In this document: piece after piece, positions 10,289-20,966 of the stretch | Layout: every line of letters begins with the position of its first letter | Position numbering within the stretch: the first letter of the stretch is position 1 | Source of the DNA: Psychrobacter fulvigenes | GTDB taxonomy: Bacteria > Pseudomonadota > Gammaproteobacteria > Pseudomonadales > Moraxellaceae | Length of the DNA: 64,000 bases | Direction of reading: 5' to 3' | Assembly (NCBI RefSeq): GCF_904846155.1 | Contig: NZ_CAJGZP010000001.1 | Location: 2,356,001-2,420,000 of the forward strand | Position numbers and translations under genes: made by a program | Notes under the pieces: generated by a model | What the model saw: the letters and a program-made list of their open reading frames with translations, nothing else | What the model was told of the DNA's origin: nothing | The model's database searches: none

Positions 10289-11356
10289 TTAAGGGACAAT
10301 CGGCGCAGCATTTAATCCAAGCGTTTCGTCAAGGCCAAACATTACGTTCATGTTTTGTACCGCTTGCCCTGCCGCCCCTTTTACCAAGTTATCCTGTACC
10401 ACCATGACAGTCAACTCACCGCGCGCATTATCTTGATGCAAAGCTATACGTAAACGATTGCTGGCACGCACACTGCGCGTATCAGGGTAGATGCCTTGCG
10501 GTAGAATATCAATAAAAGGCTCTCCCGCATAGCTGGTCTCAAACGCTTGCTGCCAATCAATAGCACTGCCCTCTTCAGTGAGTGCCATATGGATAGAGCT
10601 AAACATACCACGAATCATCGGTACTAAGTGCGGTAAAAAACGAATTTTTTGATCGAACTGACTATTGAGTAGCTGCTCAATGCCTTGCTCAATCTCAGGC
10701 AAATGGCGATGTCCTTGAACGCCATAAGCTTTGAAATTATCAGTCGTTTCGGCATAGTTGAGTGCCAAACTTGCCTGACGACCAGCGCCCGATACTCCTG
10801 ACTTGGCATCAATCACGATACGCGATTCAATTAAGCGTGTCGCTTGCTTATTTTGCATCTCAATGATGGGCTTCAATCCGAGTATGGCTGTGGTTGGATA
10901 GCAGCCAGGGTTGCCCACGACTAAAGCATCGGCAAGCTGCTCACGATTAACCTCAGTTAGACCGTATACCGCTGTCTTTAGCAGCTCTGGGCAGCTATGT
11001 GGCTGCTGATACCACGCTTCAAACTCCGTCAACGATTGCAGGCGAAAATCAGCCGCCAAATCCACTACCTTAACACCCGCTTGGGTTAAAGCTTCCGCTT
11101 GCTTCATCGCAACCCCATGCGGTGTGGCAAAAAATACCACGTCACACTTTTGCAGGGCCGATAGCGTCTCATCACCCAAGTCGCTAAACACAATATCTGA
11201 GATACCGCGCAAACTGGGGAATATCTCATCAGCACGAGTGCCTGCTTCACTTCGCGACGTTAGTAAATCGATGGACACCTCAGGATGAGCGGAGAGTAGA
11301 CGAATGAGCTCAATACCCGTATAGCCCGTACCGCCAACGATAGCTGCTGAAATCAT
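10289..11356 (-). CDS. argC: N-acetyl-gamma-glutamyl-phosphate reductase
   Basis: NADPH-dependent reduction of N-acetylglutamyl phosphate to the semialdehyde in arginine biosynthesis. The N-terminal dinucleotide-binding stretch IVGGTGYTGIELIRLL and the active-site motif VGNPGCYPT with the catalytic cysteine are clear, as is the substrate-binding KSGVSGAGR and the histidine-containing QGHRHLPEIEQ. Length 355 matches the type-1 enzyme. AAGGACATCTTATG supports the start. No ARG box was recognised in the 100 bases upstream. hemE lies upstream on the same strand with an independent-looking gap. Confidence 0.97.
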   Translation of the reverse strand: MISAAIVGGTGYTGIELIRLLSAHPEVSIDLLTSRSEAGTRADEIFPSLRGISDIVFSDLGDETLSALQKCDVVFFATPHGVAMKQAEALTQAGVKVVDLAADFRLQSLTEFEAWYQQPHSCPELLKTAVYGLTEVNREQLADALVVGNPGCYPTTAILGLKPIIEMQNKQATRLIESRIVIDAKSGVSGAGRQASLALNYAETTDNFKAYGVQGHRHLPEIEQGIEQLLNSQFDQKIRFLPHLVPMIRGMFSSIHMALTEEGSAIDWQQAFETSYAGEPFIDILPQGIYPDTRSVRASNRLRIALHQDNARGELTVMVVQDNLVKGAAGQAVQNMNVMFGLDETLGLNAAPIVP

Positions 11357-11456
11357 AAGATGTCCTTTTACTAATGTGTCATTAAGTGTAGCACTTTAAA
11401 TATAGCATTAAAGTCTAGTGGTTTTGCAGTGTCTGCCTGGCTATGATCGACAATGT

Positions 11457-12593
11457 TTAAAGTTGATAATCATGCACAGCATCGATAAATACTTTCGCGC
11501 GATCAGGATTGACCCACTGAGTAATACCATGACCCAAGTTTGCCACATAGCCAGTCTTTTGACCGTCAGCATAAGCACCGTCAAGCATCAGTTTCACTTC
11601 TGAGCGAATGGTCTCTGGTGAACCATAAAGTGTGGCTGGATCTAAGTTCCCTTGAATGGCTTTATTACGCTGTATCTTTTTATGCTGCTTAGTTAGACTA
11701 CGCTGACTTTCTGTCAAAACTTGGCGTGCACGATCTAGCGGCATAGTCCAGTCTAGACCCAACGCATCCGCTTCACTGTCTGCTTGAATATCAAGCCAGA
11801 GACCACCGCCTTTGGTGAATAAAACCACAGGTATCTCTGGATGACGTACCTTCAGCTCCGCAACGATACGCTTGTTATAAGCATGCGAGAAGTCAACAAA
11901 CTGACGATGTGCTAACGCCCCACCCCAGCTATCAAATATCTGTAATATTTGAGCGCCAGCAAGCACCTGCGCATCTAGATAATCAATCACAGCAACGGTC
12001 AGTTTGTCTAACAACTGATGTAAAAACTCAGGATTGCTATATAAGAAGCCTTTGGTATAACGATAGTCCTTTGAGCTGCCACCTTCAATCATGTAAGTCG
12101 CCAGTGTCCATGGACTACCGGAGAAACCGAATAAAGGTACTTGACCGTTCAAAGCTTTACGGATGCTGGTCACCGCGCGCATGACGTAATCAAGAGAGTC
12201 ATTAACATCGAGCACTGGTAGCCTATCAAGGTCTGCCTGCTCACGGATAGGATACTTGAACTTAGGCCCTTCGCCTGTCTCAAAGTATAACCCCAATCCC
12301 ATCGCATCAGGAATAGTCAAAATATCACTAAACAAGATAGCCGCGTCTAAATCCATACGACGTAATGGCTGTAACGTCACCTCTGTGGCACGAGCCGTGT
12401 CTTTACACAAGCTCATAAAATCACCAGCCTCTGCACGCGTGGCTTTATATTCTGGTAAATAACGCCCAGCTTGGCGCATCATCCACACTGGCGTGGTATC
12501 TATCGGCTCAAAACGCAGGGCACGCAACAGTCTATCGTTTTTTAAAGGCGCAAAATTATGCTGGATTGGGGTGGTATTATCTGAAGCGCTCAT
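11457..12593 (-). CDS. hemE: Uroporphyrinogen decarboxylase
   Basis: Decarboxylates the four acetate side chains of uroporphyrinogen III to give coproporphyrinogen III in haem synthesis. The N-terminal signature [26 protein letters not shown] with the conserved arginines is present, as are [20 protein letters not shown] and the C-terminal VANLGHGI. The protein is 378 residues from the ATG at 12593; a TTG two codons upstream also opens the frame, but GGAG lies eight bases before the ATG, so the ATG is preferred. It is about 20 residues longer than E. coli HemE because of a polar N-terminus and a lysine-rich insert ([12 protein letters not shown]) near residue 315. Confidence 0.97.
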   Translation of the reverse strand: MSASDNTTPIQHNFAPLKNDRLLRALRFEPIDTTPVWMMRQAGRYLPEYKATRAEAGDFMSLCKDTARATEVTLQPLRRMDLDAAILFSDILTIPDAMGLGLYFETGEGPKFKYPIREQADLDRLPVLDVNDSLDYVMRAVTSIRKALNGQVPLFGFSGSPWTLATYMIEGGSSKDYRYTKGFLYSNPEFLHQLLDKLTVAVIDYLDAQVLAGAQILQIFDSWGGALAHRQFVDFSHAYNKRIVAELKVRHPEIPVVLFTKGGGLWLDIQADSEADALGLDWTMPLDRARQVLTESQRSLTKQHKKIQRNKAIQGNLDPATLYGSPETIRSEVKLMLDGAYADGQKTGYVANLGHGITQWVNPDRAKVFIDAVHDYQL

Positions 12594-12973
12594 GCACAAA
12601 TCTCCAAAATGCTACAATGTTCATTGCTGTCATTGTCAAAAATAAGGATGGATAAAAAGAAATTGAAACAGGTCATAAATATAATAGAACGCTATAGCAT
12701 TCAAGCTTATAGACGATTACTGCCATTAAAGGAAAGCCCGTTATGACAGTAATATTAAAAGTGAGTGGTACTTATCATAATTAACAATTAAAAACTAACT
12801 CAGTACGAACGTATGATTCAGTACAAGCTTAGCCAATCTCACTCATATTTCATAGACTGGCTATGTATCAAAAAACCCATGTATCAAGAAATCTATGCTT
12901 CTCGTTACTTAGCTTGCTTCGTACCTGTTCTGCTCGCTGATTTGCAATCAGCTTGCTGTATCAAAGAAAGACT
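12594..12973. other. Intergenic region between proB and hemE
   Basis: A 380-base gap. It contains a modest hairpin (TAGCCAATCT near 12829 with AGACTGGCTA near 12854) without a U tract, and no convincing gene on either strand. It should hold the hemE promoter. Confidence 0.5.
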
Positions 12974-14146
12974 TTATACAGACAATGCCAAGTTATCACG
13001 GTGTACCATGACCACGCGTTCTTCATTACCGCCAAGAATCTTATCAAATTGTGCGGTACGCTCACGAGCCACACGGCGAGCATCATGGGATGAAAAGTTC
13101 ACTTGGCCGATGGCTAACCGCTCACCAGTATCTTGATGGACGATTTCTACCACATCACCTTCATCAAAGTCGCCGCGCACTTCTACTACTCCAACTGGCA
13201 ATAAGCTCTTATTCAGTTCAGTCAGCGCTTTGGCGGCGCCAGCATCGACTATCAATGTACCAGACATGCGTAAATGTGCGGCAATCCACTGTTTGCGGGC
13301 AATGATTTTATCCTGCTCATTTGTGGTTAATAGCGTACCTACCGCTTCTCCAGACACCACACGAGTGATGACGTCATCAATAGCGCCACTGACTATCACC
13401 GTCGGACATCCACCCATAGCGGCTAGACGACCTGCACGGATTTTGGTCAACATCCCGCCACGTCCTAACTTGCCGCCATCACCAGCAATATCAAACAAAT
13501 AGTCTGCCATTGCGCGCTCTTGGCGAATCATTTTTGCATTAGGATTATCACGAGGGTTGTCAGTAAACACACCTTCTTGGTCAGTCAAAATAATATACAA
13601 GTCAGCATGGACCATGGCTGCTGCCATTGCGCCTAACGTATCATTATCACCAAATTTAATTTCATCAATCGTAATCGTGTCGTTTTCATTAATAACTGGC
13701 AGCACACGCCATTCTAATAACTGTGTCAATGCGCTTGCTGTGTTCAAGTAACGACTACGGTTTGATAAATCATCGTGCGTCAATAGCAACTGAGAGCTTT
13801 GGACGCCATGTTGAATCAAAGCTGACCACCACGTCTCAATCAAACCCATCTGTCCGATAGAAGCACAAGCTTGTAGCGCAGCGAGCTTTTTGGGACGCTC
13901 TTCTAAATTCATACGCACCACACCTTCAGCGACGGCGCCTGAAGAAACCAACAGCACCTCCATTCCCTGATTGTGTAGTTTTGCGATTTGTTTCGCCCAC
14001 CCGTAAATGGCAGTTCGATCGAGCCCGCGACCATTATTGGTTAATAACGATGAGCCGATCTTGACAATCACACGCTGAATATCAAAGTTACGGTCTTGCT
14101 TAATAAACCTTGCTTCTTCGGTCGTTTGTTCCATGTCACCTGCCAT
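12974..14146 (-). CDS. proB: Glutamate 5-kinase
   Basis: Phosphorylates glutamate as the first, proline-inhibited step of proline synthesis. The amino-acid kinase domain (residues ~20-275) contains VIVKIGSSLLT, LLVSSGAVAEG, INENDTITIDEIKFGDNDTLGAMAA and LTDQEGVFTDNPR. A PUA domain follows (about 300-380), with SLLPVGVVEVRGDFDEGDVVEI. Length 390 is typical of PUA-containing ProB. AGGAG five bases before the ATG supports the start. obg is immediately upstream (109-base gap), so the two are likely co-transcribed, as in several gammaproteobacteria. Confidence 0.97.
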   Translation of the reverse strand: MAGDMEQTTEEARFIKQDRNFDIQRVIVKIGSSLLTNNGRGLDRTAIYGWAKQIAKLHNQGMEVLLVSSGAVAEGVVRMNLEERPKKLAALQACASIGQMGLIETWWSALIQHGVQSSQLLLTHDDLSNRSRYLNTASALTQLLEWRVLPVINENDTITIDEIKFGDNDTLGAMAAAMVHADLYIILTDQEGVFTDNPRDNPNAKMIRQERAMADYLFDIAGDGGKLGRGGMLTKIRAGRLAAMGGCPTVIVSGAIDDVITRVVSGEAVGTLLTTNEQDKIIARKQWIAAHLRMSGTLIVDAGAAKALTELNKSLLPVGVVEVRGDFDEGDVVEIVHQDTGERLAIGQVNFSSHDARRVARERTAQFDKILGGNEERVVMVHRDNLALSV

Positions 14147-14169
14147 AAAAACTCCTGTCTGTTACGGAT

Positions 14170-14190
14170 TGAGTATTGAGTATTGAGTAT
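14170..14190. repeat. Three tandem copies of a 7-base unit
   Basis: TGAGTAT is repeated three times without interruption between obg and proB. It is probably a replication-slippage product. Confidence 0.8.
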
Positions 14191-14255
14191 AGAAAATAAG
14201 TATTTTTAAATAAGCGGCCTATAGTCCTGCTATGAAGGGTTGCTTCTGTTTGCAA

Positions 14256-15491
<1,236 letters not shown>

Positions 15492-15709
15492 TCAATGACT
15501 GTTTTCATTTTTTGCGCGTGTAAGTTATTACTAATAAGGTTAAAACTAAAAGTCTCTTCGGGCGTATTAAACACTCGCAAATACGCACTGATAAAGACTG
15601 TTTTTTTAATACTCACAAATAGTCTAATACGCTCTATTTCTGACTGCTATTATTATAAAAGCAATGCTCGCTCAATTCTATAACACTCGCTCACTTTTAA
15701 TAGCTTATA

Positions 15710-15807
15710 CCATTTCCAAAATTAGAGTAACGAGAAAAACCTGCGCAAGTACTACTCCTAGTAGGCTTAGCAAGTTTGACAAAGTTAATCACACTTTTTG
15801 GGTTTGG
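15710..15807 (+). repeat. MITE-like repeat family A, copy 2
   Basis: A 98-base element beginning CCATTTCCAAAATTAGAG and ending CTTTTTGGGTTTGG, flanked by TA on each side. It has the same orientation as the copies at 8462 and 47602. Its right end GGGTTTGG followed by TA exactly matches the right end of the IS630-type element at 52060. Confidence 0.82.
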
Positions 15808-15861
15808 TATTATTGTCATAGATTACTTTTATAGTAATAGTAGCCATCCTTATGTCAACAA

Positions 15862-15890
15862 CACCCGATGACCAAATGGACTATCGGGTG
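15862..15890 (-). terminator. Possible terminator after gap
   Basis: CACCCGAT (15862-15869) pairs with ATCGGGTG (15883-15890) around a 13-base loop, 60 bases beyond the gap stop codon. The following U tract is weak (GTTGTTG), so the assignment is tentative. Confidence 0.45.
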
Positions 15891-15950
15891 CGGTGTAAGT
15901 GACATTCAGTATTCTTAACTGACTTAAACTCAAAGTTAGCTAGGCGGGTA

Positions 15951-17396
15951 TTATGCAGGAATCTGAGTGTAGTTAATACCAGCCATCTGCGCCGCTAAGC
16001 GTAGTACTTGAGTACTATAGCCAACTTCATTGTCATACCAGATATAGACAGTGGCATGATTGTCAGTGACGATAGTGGCCTGCGCATCTACGATACCGAC
16101 GTGCTTGGTGCCAACAAAGTCAGTAGACACGGCTTCCGTAGAGTCCGTGTAAGCAATCTGCGACTGCCAAGTGCTACTATTGGCCATTTTGCGCATGAAC
16201 TCATTCAACGCATCAGCACTTTCTGGTGCTCTTTTCAGATTCAAGTTCAGAATCGCTAAGCTCACATTTGGCGTTGGCACACGAATCGCATTACCCGTTA
16301 GCTTACCGCTCAGCTCAGGCAGTGCTTTACCCACTGCTTTGGCAGCGCCAGTACTGGTGATAACCATGTTTAGTACCGCACTACGACCACGGCGATCGGC
16401 TTTATGATAGTTATCAATCAGATTTTGATCGTTGGTAAAGGCATGAATCGTCTCTACATGACCATTTTCGATACCATATTCATCATGCAATACTTTTAGC
16501 GACGGCGTGATGGCGTTGGTCGTACAACTAGCAGCACTGACGATGGTATCATCACCAATAGTGTCATTGTTGACACCATATACGACGTTTTTAATCTCGC
16601 CACCAGCAGGCGCTGTTAGCAATACTTTCTGTACGCCTTTAGCTTGTAAGTGTTTGCCAAGACCAGCTTCATCTTTCCAGATACCCGTATTATCAACGAT
16701 CAAGGCATTATCGATGCCATAAGCAGTATAGTCGATTTCGCTTGGGTCATTGGCATAGATAATCTGTACAAAACGGCCGTTAATAATCATGCCGTTATTT
16801 TCTTCGTCAATACTGACATCGCCTGTAAAGCTGCCATGAATCGAGTCACGCTCAAGTAACGAGGCACGCTTCGCTAAGTCACCCGCTGCAGCAGGACGTA
16901 CTACGATGGCTTTTAGTTGTAAACCTTTGGCACTCGACGCTTGTGACAATAGCAGACGGGTCAAAATACGGCCGATACGGCCAAAACCATATAGTACGAC
17001 ATCAGTGGCACCATTGATGGCTTTTTTGTCAGTGTTGATGGCTTGTAAGGCAGCTTGAATATCACTGTCATTAGCAATCAGCTGACCCACATCGACACGC
17101 GCCGCCTGAATATCGCTGCTAGCAGCTAAGGCTTTTACCATCGCTAAAGTATCTGCTATCGCGATAGGCTGTGCATCGGTGTCGCGTAAAGCAGCTTTTT
17201 GATGCAATGCCAGTACCTGACCGACTGAAGTGGTATCTAATGTTTCACCGAACAAAGTAACTTGGACATCTTGCTCATTATATAGTTTATTCAACAGCCC
17301 AATCAGCTCAATCGCTTGTTGTTCTTGATTGTTGTAGTTGCTTAAATGGTCTTGATGCAATTGGCGTAAGGTATCAGCTTGGCTCACGAGAAACAT
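15951..17396 (-). CDS. gap: Long-form glyceraldehyde-3-phosphate dehydrogenase
   Basis: Oxidises glyceraldehyde 3-phosphate, or runs in reverse for gluconeogenesis. The NAD(P)-binding fold (VVLYGFGRIGRILTRLLL, near residue 135) and the catalytic loop SAASCTTNAITPSLK with the active cysteine are intact, followed by HAFTNDQNLIDN and the C-terminal WYDNEVGYSTQ. About 125 residues precede the canonical domain, as in the ~460-480 residue GAPDH of Pseudomonas and Acinetobacter. The ATG at 17396 has AAGG directly against it, which is too close; a GTG three codons downstream (17387) has AAGGA at proper spacing and may be the real start. No other glycolytic genes are adjacent. Confidence 0.93.
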   Translation of the reverse strand: MFLVSQADTLRQLHQDHLSNYNNQEQQAIELIGLLNKLYNEQDVQVTLFGETLDTTSVGQVLALHQKAALRDTDAQPIAIADTLAMVKALAASSDIQAARVDVGQLIANDSDIQAALQAINTDKKAINGATDVVLYGFGRIGRILTRLLLSQASSAKGLQLKAIVVRPAAAGDLAKRASLLERDSIHGSFTGDVSIDEENNGMIINGRFVQIIYANDPSEIDYTAYGIDNALIVDNTGIWKDEAGLGKHLQAKGVQKVLLTAPAGGEIKNVVYGVNNDTIGDDTIVSAASCTTNAITPSLKVLHDEYGIENGHVETIHAFTNDQNLIDNYHKADRRGRSAVLNMVITSTGAAKAVGKALPELSGKLTGNAIRVPTPNVSLAILNLNLKRAPESADALNEFMRKMANSSTWQSQIAYTDSTEAVSTDFVGTKHVGIVDAQATIVTDNHATVYIWYDNEVGYSTQVLRLAAQMAGINYTQIPA

Positions 17397-17758
17397 CCTT
17401 ATGGTCAGTAAAATATAATAAATTGAAGGTGATGACGTATAAAAACAGAAGTATTAAGAACGCTAAATATAAGAAACTTAAACAAGAAACTGAGGTTAAT
17501 CGCTATTTTTGCAAGGTAACGACTACAATTTAGTGGCACAGTGCTTATCAGGACGATTAATGACTGTCAATTCTAGCTCAAAACGTCCGATTTTGCCAGT
17601 GATAACCATTATTACTAACGTTTGCCCCTCATAGATTATCATTTTGAATGAAAAACGACCTTTATAACGATTAAAGGTAGCTTAGTCAGCTTTGAGATTA
17701 TGTAAGGGCCGTGCATGAATTGAAAAGCCTCGTCTCTTATTAATAGACCAATGCAATG
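17397..17758. other. Intergenic region between lipocalin gene and gap
   Basis: A 362-base gap. A small hairpin (ACCTTTA ... TTAAAGGT near 17659-17680) is visible, but no gene or clear regulatory site. Confidence 0.4.
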
Positions 17759-18946
17759 TTAAGGAATCAGTTTCACTGTTTGCTTGGCATGAGTGGTCTG
17801 CTTAAATTCTTTTAAACCATAGCCTTGTTGCTGGGCAATTTGACGATATTTTGCATATGTTTTTTGAGAGATATTGGGTGAGCGTGCAAGCAGCCACAAG
17901 TAGTCTTTATCAGGCGTACCTACTAATGCTGTTTGATAGCTTGGATCATGCGCTAGCACCCAGTAGTCTGCGCGGCCTACAGGCAACCAACGAATCCACG
18001 ACGGCAAAAAGGTAACTTTCAATTTACTACCAGTGTCATCAACAGGTTTTGCGAGCCCTTCAGCGTCGATAGCTTTGCCATCTTCTCCCATACATTCATT
18101 GAGTACAGTAATGCCTGAACCGTCTGCTTTTTCAGTATAAGTAGCCGTCACATCGCTGGCACATTTACGCTGAAAATACATAGGCAAACGCCCAATCTCA
18201 TACCAAGTACCTGCGTACTTTTTGAGATCAATGCTATCGACCGTAGTCGGCTCATCGGCTGACTTGTGAATAATCGTTGACGGCTCGACTTCTATCGTCT
18301 CTGTCGTTGTTTTATCTGCTTGTGTTTTGTTGATAGGCATAGCTTGCGGGGCAGCATAAGCAGAAATCGCTGCTAGCGGGACGATAATCGCCAAGGCAAT
18401 CGCAGTATGTTTGACAAGGCTATTCATAAATACACGCTCTGGAATTTCGCTACTTTGCATAGTGGCCATAGATGTCTCTTTTTTAGGGATTGGTTTTTTA
18501 TGAGTATCCTTACTAATAGCCAAAGTTTGATCCGTTACGGCATCAGATTGAGACAGTTTTTCAGTCAAGGTAGGCTTGTTATCTATGATACTTTTAGGCA
18601 TTGCGCGCATTTTTTTGTAGCCATTATCAATGGATCCAACTTTCGAATGCACACTGATATCTTCGCTTTCACGACTCTCAGCACTATTGTGTGAGCGCTT
18701 ATAATCGAGCTCATTATTAGTCATTATTTCGTCGCTTGAGGACATGGACAAAGCCTTATAGCTGTAGTCGGCATCATTACTGGCATAACCTGTGCTTACA
18801 TAATCTGAGTTACTGGCTGCTTTGTTTTGAGTGCTAGTCACATAATGACTGCTTGATTGATGACTCTTTTTGGTTTGGGAACAGACTGGCTGTAAGTCAG
18901 AGTTTCCCAACGTAAATAACTCATTGGGTTTCATATTGGTTTTCAT
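17759..18946 (-). CDS. Lipocalin family protein with long N-terminal extension
   Basis: The C-terminal ~155 residues (from about 238) are a bacterial lipocalin similar to Blc: DLKKYAGTWYEIGRLPMYFQ with the GxW motif, then DYWVLAHDPSYQTALVGTPD and LWLLARSPNIS. Such proteins bind fatty acids or lysophospholipids at the envelope. A signal-peptide-like segment, MNSLVKHTAIALAIIVPL, begins near residue 174 and ends at AYA before APQAMP. The preceding 173 residues are Ser/Asn/Lys-rich, apparently disordered, and unlike known Blc proteins. The real start may be MATMQSS at 18469, where AAGAGA lies upstream, or MNSLVKH at 18427. The upstream frame stays open for 160 codons with protein-like composition, so I keep the long form. 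No lipobox is seen. Confidence 0.8.
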   Translation of the reverse strand: MKTNMKPNELFTLGNSDLQPVCSQTKKSHQSSSHYVTSTQNKAASNSDYVSTGYASNDADYSYKALSMSSSDEIMTNNELDYKRSHNSAESRESEDISVHSKVGSIDNGYKKMRAMPKSIIDNKPTLTEKLSQSDAVTDQTLAISKDTHKKPIPKKETSMATMQSSEIPERVFMNSLVKHTAIALAIIVPLAAISAYAAPQAMPINKTQADKTTTETIEVEPSTIIHKSADEPTTVDSIDLKKYAGTWYEIGRLPMYFQRKCASDVTATYTEKADGSGITVLNECMGEDGKAIDAEGLAKPVDDTGSKLKVTFLPSWIRWLPVGRADYWVLAHDPSYQTALVGTPDKDYLWLLARSPNISQKTYAKYRQIAQQQGYGLKEFKQTTHAKQTVKLIP

Positions 18947-19406
18947 AAGACTACCGTTGATATGTAGATTATTCTTACTAAATAGTTAGAGTTAGCAAAT
19001 ATAGAGCCAGTCATGTTTTAACTTCAACCAAATACAGGCGCTAATATGCACCTTTTAGTTGATACTTGTTTGTATTTAATAAAGCCTATGTATGACTTTT
19101 AGCAAGGTACGAATACTCATCTTTTCCTGGTGATTGTTACCGTCCACCGTCCAAAATTTTTGGAAGTTCATCAGATAAACTAAGGTCATGAGTCAATTAT
19201 AAAAATTACAATGCAAAAGAAGTTGATGGCTTGAGTACTGGCTCATATTGGCTTTGGATTTTCTTACTGTATATTAGTGATATGACTGATATTAGAACAG
19301 TGTGGCAATGTAGGAAAACGCAACCGTTTGTAAGTATTGCTCTCTTTATGCATCGAATCAAATACATAGTTACCAAAAGACTAAGTAATGAAGGCTAGCC
19401 GACGCG
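18947..19406. other. Intergenic region without recognised features
   Basis: A 460-base A+T-rich stretch between the mutT-like gene and the lipocalin gene. I see no gene, repeat or strong hairpin in it. Confidence 0.5.
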
Positions 19407-20537
19407 TTATCTTTGCAAAAACTGTCGAATACCTGCAATGCTTGTCGCACCTTTTTGCTTGGCATGCTGCAGCAATTTGGGAGACAAACCGCCTAAACCA
19501 ATAACAGGAATATCGGCAAGCTCCGCTAACTCTGACCATTGCTGCCAACCAAGTGGCGCAGCGTCTGGATGGGTTTGAGTTGCCAATACGGGGGATAAAA
19601 ACATGCCCACTACTGGTGGCAATTGCTGTTGTACACGCTCAGCGGCAAGCTGATTGGCGGCATGAATGCTATCTACATCATGACAACTGACTATCATTGG
19701 GTGGCTTGATGATAATAATTGCAGATTTTTAGATAGCTCCTGTGACTTGTTTTGAGAACTGTCTTTTACCTCTGCATACCATTGCATCAAAGCGCTGTGC
19801 GTCAAATGTCTGGCGACGACTTGAGAATTAGTAATCGAATTAGGCACACCTGACTTATTCAGCAAAGAATCATGAGCCACAGAATGGTTCGGCAATATCA
19901 TGTGCACATCTGGACGTAACTGCATTAGCTGCTCGGCAATAGCCTCTGAGTCTAACGCCTTCGCTCGAATGTATACCCACGCATCTGTTACTAGGTTCTT
20001 TTGATGATACTCAAGCCATGCGGCAGTAGCATCAGAATAGCCATCAAAATGTGCCAGTGGGTAAGTCACGGTTATCAGGGGCGGTAGCTGCAACCATGCA
20101 AGAATGGTTTGGTTGGCAGCGGGCAAACGATAGTTCCCTGCCAGTAAGTCAGGTTTGTTTACCCACGTCAGAGCCTGCCCTTCTAGCCCGTACTGACAGT
20201 GCCTATGCTGATCATACTGCTCCGCTGTAAGCTCAATATCGTAAACCTGCAATGATACCTGCTTGTCACCATAATCATGATGCAGACGCCCAAGCTTTAC
20301 GAGGGTATTAGCATGAATATCGATACCTGTCTCTTCTTTCACTTCACGTATGAGTGCTTGTTTTACCGTTTCACCAGCATCAATCTTACCACCGACAAAC
20401 TCGTAACGATTGCCTTGATGTTGTTCAGTACTACGAAATCCAAGTAAATACTGCTGCTGATAATGAATAACTGCAACCGCGACATTGACGATATTTACTT
20501 GTTTATTTGTTTGTTGTTGGTCTGAGCTTCTAAGCAT
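19407..20537 (-). CDS. Nudix hydrolase (MutT-type) fused to thiamine-phosphate-synthase-like domain
   Basis: The N-terminal Nudix domain (about residues 15-135) contains the full Nudix box GGKIDAGETVKQALIREV followed by KEETGI, with the glycine and glutamates of the MutT 8-oxo-dGTP diphosphatase. The C-terminal half (about 190-375) resembles thiamine monophosphate synthase/TenI, ending PVIGLGGLSPKLLQHAKQKGATSIAGIRQFLQ. This fusion is common in gammaproteobacteria and probably sanitises oxidised dGTP; the role of the second domain is uncertain. The ATG at 20537 is chosen because AGAGGA lies six bases before it; an in-frame ATG nine codons upstream has no such site. It diverges from hemP. Confidence 0.88.
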   Translation of the reverse strand: MLRSSDQQQTNKQVNIVNVAVAVIHYQQQYLLGFRSTEQHQGNRYEFVGGKIDAGETVKQALIREVKEETGIDIHANTLVKLGRLHHDYGDKQVSLQVYDIELTAEQYDQHRHCQYGLEGQALTWVNKPDLLAGNYRLPAANQTILAWLQLPPLITVTYPLAHFDGYSDATAAWLEYHQKNLVTDAWVYIRAKALDSEAIAEQLMQLRPDVHMILPNHSVAHDSLLNKSGVPNSITNSQVVARHLTHSALMQWYAEVKDSSQNKSQELSKNLQLLSSSHPMIVSCHDVDSIHAANQLAAERVQQQLPPVVGMFLSPVLATQTHPDAAPLGWQQWSELAELADIPVIGLGGLSPKLLQHAKQKGATSIAGIRQFLQR

Positions 20538-20608
20538 CACAATTCCTCTATTTTTTGTATCCAAGGCACAAGTTTACATAATAGATAATATTTATTTTAC
20601 AAATTCGC

Positions 20609-20645
20609 TTGCAAAACCTATCGATGTAAATGATAATTATTATCG
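20609..20645 (+). promoter_or_regulatory. hemP promoter with overlapping Fur box
   Basis: TTGCAA (20609-20614) and GATAAT (20632-20637), separated by 17 bases, form a good sigma-70 promoter. TGATAATTATTATCG (20631-20645) matches the 7-1-7 Fur operator with one deviation and covers the -10. This predicts repression when iron is plentiful. Confidence 0.8.
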
Positions 20646-20694
20646 TTAATAGCTTATTTACCGTTTCACTCTACTTTAGCAAAAGGATTTTACT

Positions 20695-20859
20695 ATGAGC
20701 TTAGTCATTTCTCGATTTCTTAACCAACGTGAAAACCGCCTCCCTACTCTGCAATCGCAGCATCTGTTTGCCCTTACCAAAGAAGTGCGTATCGAGCACG
20801 AAGGTGAAGAATATCGCTTGCGTCTCACGCGTAATAATCGCTTAATTTTAACCAAATAG
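20695..20859 (+). CDS. hemP: Hemin uptake protein HemP
   Basis: A 54-residue protein, MSLVISRFLNQRENRLPTLQ and onward, whose second half EVRIEHEGEEYRLRLTRNNR followed by LILTK is the signature of the HemP family. Members are small proteins linked to haemin uptake, and in some bacteria HemP is reported to activate haem-receptor genes. AAAGGA lies seven bases before the ATG. A consensus promoter with an overlapping Fur box lies 50 bases upstream, so it should be iron-repressed. No haem receptor, TonB or haem ABC transporter lies nearby; it sits alone between the mutT fusion (divergent) and tamB (convergent). The opposite strand is also open but has no family resemblance. Confidence 0.9.
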   Translation: MSLVISRFLNQRENRLPTLQSQHLFALTKEVRIEHEGEEYRLRLTRNNRLILTK

Positions 20860-20883
20860 CTTATTTTGGCTAAAATACAAATG

Positions 20884-20924
20884 GGGCGTGTCACCAATTA
20901 GTACATATAAATGATGACACGCCC
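20884..20924. repeat. Short inverted repeat with GGGCGTGTCA ends
   Basis: GGGCGTGTCA (20884-20893) and TGACACGCCC (20915-20924) are perfect inverted repeats around 21 bases. It lies 25 bases after hemP and lacks a following U tract. The ends match those of the 176-bp element at 33815-33990, so it may be a relic of that family as well as a possible hemP transcript end. Confidence 0.65.
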
Positions 20925-20966
20925 TAGATATCGTTCGTTAAATGTAAAAATGTTATGGTTTTAAAG

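Noticed and set aside
12829..12863. Hairpin between proB and hemE
   Set aside because: The stem is short and imperfect with no U tract, and its position gives no reason to call it a terminator or riboswitch.
12813..13136. 107-codon plus-strand frame at the end of proB
   Set aside because: Half of it is antisense to the proB PUA domain, the rest has unlikely composition, and there is no translation signal.
20676..20897. 73-codon open frame on the minus strand opposite hemP
   Set aside because: Cys/Arg-rich with no family resemblance and no ribosome-binding site, while the plus strand encodes a clear HemP with promoter and Fur box.
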